NCBI GenBank assembly: GCA_029339195.1 | Contig: JAPTJF010000197.1 | Coordinates: 37,545-101,544 of the forward strand | Direction of reading: 5' to 3' | Length of the DNA: 64,000 nucleotides | Source: Micractinium sp. NFX-FRZ | Lineage: Eukaryota > Chlorophyta > Trebouxiophyceae > Chlorellales > Chlorellaceae | Part shown: in pieces, positions 59,689-64,000 of the stretch | Numbering within the stretch: position 1 is the first letter of the stretch | Layout: the number at the start of each line of letters is the position of its first letter | Made by a program: the position numbers and the translations under genes | Notes under the pieces: model-generated | Told to the model about the DNA's origin: nothing | What the model saw: only the letters and a program-made list of their open reading frames with translations | Database searches by the model: none

Positions 59689-61061
59689 CTCTGCCTAGAG
59701 AGCAGATCTGCTGCTTCCAGTGGCACACTGTGAGAACGCCGGCCGCAGATATGATATGAGCGCCAGGGCTACCCTAGAGCAATCTGAAGGACCACCCTGG
59801 AATGTGTGGCAGGCGTGGTGGCGGAGTGGAAGCTGTACTGGAGGCTGCAGTACCATGGGGCACTCTGAAAGTCAGTCTGCTATCTGCATTCCCCGGCGTG
59901 AGCCCTGCAGATGCGGCTGCCACCCTTGCTGCGGCGGAGCGACTGTGCGGGCTACTGCTGGAAGGGAAGGCCACAGAGGGCTCAGGCAGTGGGGGGTGCA
60001 GATGAGGCAGGCAGCACATCATGATGGCTCCATGCAGGGTGCAGCAGTGTCGGGCCCCAGCCTGCGGGAGTGGGTGAGCAGCCTGTCGCACCTGACGCCC
60101 CAGGCAGCCGCCGCCCGGCTGCAGCAGCAGCTGAAGCAGCAGCTGGATGTGGCAGTGGAGGCGTCGATCGAAGCCGAGGAGGCGTATGCCGCGGCTGCAG
60201 GCAAGGCGGCGGGCGGGCCGCTGCAGCAGGAGGCGGTGGTGGCGCTGGAGCGGGCGGCCGAATTGCAGCAGGTGGACGGGGCTTGTGCGAGTTGGATTGC
60301 TGGGCTTGCAGCAGCTGGTCTGGGTCAGGAGGCAGCACAGGGCTGGCAGGTGGCAGTGGGCGTGGTTGCGTGCGGCTGCATGGGACTAGCCAGTGGCATG
60401 TTGTGCAGGGCTGACAGCCTGGTGGCTTTGCAGACCGTTGTCTTTCCGCCAGCCGCCAGTCGGAATAATGAGCGACTGCCACCGCACGCAATGCCGCCGG
60501 CTAGGCCAGCCCCCTCCCCCCATGCCGCATGGGGTGGCGGCCACCCTCCTTCTCGACCTACCGCAGGTGCATGTTGGTGCTGCTGCAGCTTACTGCAGCT
60601 AGCTTGCTTGCACCCGCCATGCCACACGTGAAAACGCAATGTGTGATTCGTCAGGATGTATTACGGTTCAATGGAAGGGTTAGGCGCACGAGACAGCGCC
60701 GAAAGACCACCTGTGCAGTGCAGGCGGCGGTGAGGTGGCGAGGTGGGCGCCCGCCTGCAACCTGTTTCAACCAAGCTCCAGAGGAGGGGTCGTTGCAAAC
60801 TGGCTTGCCATATCGCCCCTTCCACGAACTCTGCCGCGTTTCTTGACAGTGCCTGCACCTTGCCGGCCGGCGCCGCCGGCAGACCTGTCTACCTGCCGCA
60901 CAGGATGACGCGAGTGCCTGCAAGTGCGAGTGCAGCCTGCTTCCTGATCTAAATTATCATTATGCACGCGATCAAGTGCAACCCTCACACCCTCTTCTTC
61001 TTTGAGAGTTCGCCGCCCACCCGCGCGCGCCCTAGCCCTGCTGGCAGAGCCGCACAGACCA
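59689..61061. promoter_or_regulatory. Intergenic region between divergent secreted-protein genes
   Basis: Holds the promoter sides of the PA14/lectin gene (-) and the sulfatase gene (+), about 1.4 kb apart. The middle contains the farnesyltransferase fragment listed separately. From 60620 to 61060 no coding exon is supported; a short A+T-rich patch (AAATTATCATTATGC near 60951) precedes the sulfatase start by about 100 bp. Confidence 0.45.
59893..60530 (+). pseudogene. Broken copy of farnesyltransferase beta exon 9 and following intron
   Basis: The stretch matches 51430 to about 52050 of the farnesyltransferase gene, about 8.46 kb away, in the same orientation. The piece DAAATLAAAERLCGLLLEG is encoded from about 59909, then the frame shifts. 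The next piece, GPSLREWVSSLSHLTPQAAA through QQEAVVALERAAELQQ, is encoded in another frame up to 60270. Similarity continues into the former intron (GCTGGGCTTGCAGCAGC, GGGTCAGGA, TTTGCAGAC), so it is a DNA-level copy, not a retrocopy. There are no catalytic exons and no zinc-ligand motif, so it cannot make an active enzyme. A 303-codon open frame across it (59720-60631) is probably accidental. Confidence 0.85.
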
Positions 61062-64000
61062 ATGGGACCTCCCCTGCGCACCGGCGCGTTTGTGTTGGCC
61101 TGCCTGGCCTGCCTATGCGGCAATGCCGCCGCGCGGCGCCCGCTGGGCAAGGATGGCCGCCAGCCCAACATCGTTCTCTTGCTGACTGATGATCAGGACG
61201 CAGTCATGGGGGTGAGTGGATGCGTGGTTATAGAACGGGCGGATGCAAATGGGGTCGAGCGGGTGTCTTCCCGCTGCTTACCGCCGCTGCCGCCTCCCGC
61301 TGCTGCCGCCGCCCGCCACCGTGTGAGCCCCCTCCCCTCCTGTGTCCTACTCCCATGGCTCTCTTTCAGGGCGACTGGCACATGCCCAAGCTGGAGAGGC
61401 ACCTGGCAAACGAGGGCATAAACTTCACAAGTGAGGGGCCCCGCATGTGCGAGGTGGAGAGCCTGCGGGAGCAGCCCGGCTTACCAGCACCTGGCCCACG
61501 CTTGCATGCCTCCCCCCCTGGCGTCCATCACCGCCGCCCCACATTCCCCCCGCACGCGCAGACTACATCGCCAACTTTGCCGTCTGCTGCCCATCACGCA
61601 CCAGCATCCTCACCGGGTCGTGCGCCCACAACAGCGGCGTCGTCAACGCGTGGGGAGAGACGCTGGGCGGGTTTCACCGCTTCACCTCCCTGGGGCTTGA
61701 GAAGAAGACGGCGCCCTTCTTCCTCCAGAAGGCAGGCTACCGAACTGGCCTGATTGGCAAGTGAGCGAGCGACGAGGGTGCTGGGACCGCTCCAACAGGC
61801 GGGAGGGGGGCGCTGCAGGCCCGCCCGCCTGTCTGCCCACATGCATGCCCGCCCGCGCGCTTGCCCGCCTGCCCATCTGCCTGCCCACCTGCCTGCCAGC
61901 CTGCCCGCCTGCCCTCCTCCTCGCCATCAACTCTGCCTTGCCTGAACCCACACCCCTCCTCGCCCCCCTCTGCCGTGTCCCCCCCCCACCCTGGGCAGGT
62001 ACCTCAACCTGTACGACACCAGCCTGGTCACACACGTGGCCCCCGGGTGGGACCGCTGGTTTGCCATGACCTCCGACTTTGGCTCGCCAGGTGGGTTGGG
62101 GAGTAGGGATTAGGGGTTTAGGGTTCAGGCCCCCCCGCCCCTCTGTCCGCACTCCTTGCTGTGCACGCTGCACGCCGGGGACGCAGGCAGTGTTGTGTTT
62201 GCAGTCCGTTTGCCTGCACAGACACTTGCGATACAGACAGGCAGGGCTGCGTGCAGCGGGTGTACGGCGTGCAGGCGCAGCGGCAGGGCGTGGTGCAAGT
62301 TGGCGGGGCAGGCGTACATGCTGAGGCAACGCGGGCGACAGCAGTGGCTGCTGCGGTGCCCAGGTAAGGCCAGCAGCGCTGAGCAGGCACACCCCTGCGC
62401 CACAGGGGCAGGCAGGCCCATAGTTACCACACAGCGCTTCCCAACGCCCACTCCCTGCTTTTCTACTGGTGATGTGCAGATTACTACGATTGGGTGGCCA
62501 GCGACCAGGCAAGTCTGCCAGGCTGGCAACACGTGGTTGGGCGCCAGCAGGCAGCAATCTGACGAGGTCGCTGCAAAGCGCACAGCTGTCCTGCCACCGA
62601 CTGATGCCACGGCCGTTCTGCCACTGTCTGACCCCGCGCCGTTCTGCCACCGTCTGCCGCCACTGCTGACGCGCGCTGCCCCTGCACCTGGCATGCGCTG
62701 TGCAGGGCATCTTGAAGCGCTACGGCAGGGACGAGTCGGACTACAGCACAGGTGGGCCGCCCAGAGCAGGGCAGGCCTGCTAGCGCTTGCATGCGATGCG
62801 GTGCATCTGGGTTTCGGCTGCTCCACTTGCTGCTGCCTCACTTGCTGCCCCTGCAGCTTGCATGCCGACACGAATCCACCCACTCCCATGCGCAGGCATG
62901 CCGACCGGAAAAGGCCGTGGAGTGCACCCACGCCTTGAAAGGGTCCCCCGCACCACACCCAGTTGGGTGTGCCACTACCACGTATTTGACCCCCTCACGT
63001 GTGCCTTGCAGATGTGCTGACCGAGAAGGCTGTTGAATACATCCACGCATATGGGGAGGACCCCCGCCCCTTCTTCCTCTACCTCACGCCCTACGCCACG
63101 CACCGCCCCCACGTCCCCGCCCCCCGCCACATCGGAGCCCTCAAGGGTGGGCGCAACCGCCTGCCCGCCTCGCATCACTCTGCCATCGCCCGCATGCCCG
63201 CATGCCCCGCCTGCCCGCCTGCCTGCAGAAGCGTCACCCAACAATGTGTCTGCATTCACCGCAAGATGGTAGCTGATTGGTGCCTTTTGCTTACTTTCCT
63301 GTTGGCTTCCTCAACTCCACGCCCTTGGGCTGTATTCTTCTTCTTCTTCTTCTTCTTTCCCCGCAGGCCTGAAGATCCCCCGGGTGCCCTCCTTCAACGA
63401 GTCTGACGAGCACATCAAGAAAAAGGTGGGTGGGCTGGGGAAGCCGAGGCAGGCCTGCAGTACCAGCCATTGCACATCAAAGAGCAGGTGGCTGAGGGAG
63501 GCCTGCTGTGCAAGCACGCGATTGCATGCCAGCCCGTCCTCACGCCAAGGCCGCTGCGATGGTGCATCGCAGCAGTGCCTTGGCAGGCCGCTCCAGGCAG
63601 CTCTGCTCTGCATGCTTTGCCCTTCAAGACACGCAGCGGTGTCTCGCCTGCCTGCCTGGCCAAATCACGTGTTCCTGCCCATCCCATCTGTCTCGCAGCA
63701 GGGATCCTCACTCTCCCGCTCCCTGCACTGGGTCAGTGACTGGCCCTAAACATAGTTACACACGTGCCGACTGCCAACCACTGCAGGTCTCATACCTGCG
63801 CGACCTGCCGCCCATCGACCAGGAAACCGCCGACGCCCTGGATTTCGAGTACCAGACGCGTGCCGAGACGCTGCTGGCGGTGGACGACATGATCGAGGCG
63901 GTGGTGCAGGTGGGGGCGGCTGGGAGAGGGCGCTGGTGGGCTGTGCACTGTGGGGAGCGACGCCGGTTAACTGTGCACTGTGGGGAGCGACGCCGGTTAA
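61062..64000 (+). CDS. Secreted sulfatase, glucosamine-6-sulfatase/arylsulfatase family (3' end outside window)
   Basis: Nine exons are visible: 61062-61211, 61370-61430, 61562-61760, 61999-62090, 62480-62508, 62706-62751, 63012 to about 63148, about 63368-63426, and 63787-63909. A signal peptide (GAFVLACLACLCGNAAA) leads to the metal-binding strand NIVLLLTDDQD. The active-site motif is AVCCPSRTSILTG, where the Cys at about residue 79 would be converted to formylglycine. Further family motifs are AHNSGVVN, GYRTGLIGKYLNLYD, PGWDRWFAM, DVLTEKAVEYI and FFLYLTPYATHRPH. The order fits glucosamine-6-sulfatases and algal arylsulfatases, which remove sulfate from sugars or aryl esters outside the cell or in vacuoles. 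Exon 5 ends at a GC donor (CAG then GCAAGT). The C-terminal part is missing only because the window ends. An in-frame ATG at 61002 is less likely. Confidence 0.85.
62102..62128 (+). repeat. Short telomere-like motif in a sulfatase intron
   Basis: The intron after 62090 contains TAGGGATTAGGGGTTTAGGG followed by TTCAGG, which resembles degenerate copies of the plant/Chlorella telomere unit TTTAGGG. It is only about three units long. Confidence 0.45.
63337..63360 (+). repeat. TTC microsatellite forming a polypyrimidine tract
   Basis: About eight TTC units run directly into the CCCCGCAG acceptor of sulfatase exon 8, so the repeat serves as, or has expanded within, the polypyrimidine tract. Confidence 0.8.
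63941..64000 (+). repeat. Perfect 30-bp tandem repeat at the window end
   Basis: Two identical 30-bp units beginning CTGTGCACTGTGGGGAGCGA and ending CGCCGGTTAA occupy the last 60 bp, inside an intron of the sulfatase gene. The array may continue beyond the window. Confidence 0.9.

Noticed and set aside
59720..60631. 303-codon open frame across the farnesyltransferase fragment
   Set aside because: Only its middle matches farnesyltransferase exon 9; the first part of the homologous exon is in another frame and the rest translates former intron, so it is not a real gene model.
1..64000. Bacterial or organellar origin, tRNA or rRNA genes
   Set aside because: Dense spliceosomal introns and plant-type nuclear genes exclude a bacterial or plastid contig; no tRNA cloverleaf or rRNA core sequence was recognised by eye.

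Overview
This window reads as nuclear DNA of a green alga, most likely a Chlorella-like trebouxiophyte (the species is not determined). The sequence is G+C-rich (about two thirds by eye). Almost every gene is cut into short exons by introns of 100-400 bp, with GTGAG/GTGGG/GTGCG donors and CTGCAG/CGCAG acceptors. The recognisable proteins are plant-type: an ATXR2-like SET protein, a DDR4-like DDT protein, a UNE2-type MFS carrier, plastid-targeted proteins and secreted proline-rich wall-type proteins. I see no tRNA, rRNA, CRISPR, bacterial operon or viral gene.

Layout. 1-501 (+): 3' end of a single-pass membrane protein. 1525-5253 (+): ATXR2-like SET methyltransferase. 5960-10543 (+): conserved plastid protein with a C-terminal coiled coil. 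11384-14572 (-): secreted protein with a TCAF-like part and a PA14-like part. 16026-23584 (-): DDR4-like DDT-domain chromatin protein. 23685-24496 (-): small unknown protein. 25335-27278 (-): intronless armadillo/MYND protein. 27891-30003 (-): plastid membrane protein with a PH-like domain. 30480-31899 (-): single-pass coiled-coil protein. 32391-36591 (+): MFS transporter. 36812-42409 (+): ZIP4/SPO22-like meiotic TPR protein. 42813-48164 (-): TRF4-type non-canonical poly(A) polymerase. 48417-53334 (+): protein farnesyltransferase beta subunit. 54082-59688 (-): secreted protein with two nearly identical PA14 units, proline-rich linkers and a discoidin/F-type-lectin-like C-terminus. About 59893-60530: broken copy of part of the farnesyltransferase gene. 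61062 to beyond the window end (+): secreted sulfatase of the glucosamine-6-sulfatase/arylsulfatase family.

How it fits together. The genes are mostly unrelated housekeeping, chromatin, plastid and meiotic genes, as expected for a nuclear contig. No novel multi-gene system is evident. The most unusual part is the last 10 kb: a recently duplicated PA14 unit within a secreted modular protein, a dispersed farnesyltransferase fragment, and a divergently oriented secreted sulfatase. Together these look like a recombination-active area with extracellular-matrix genes. Other notable points are a ZIP4-type crossover gene, at least one well-supported GC-AG intron, an intronic 24-bp minisatellite and a run of four adjacent hairpins in the first intergenic region. 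Exon borders were read by eye from splice signals, reading phase and remembered family conservation; no alignment was run.
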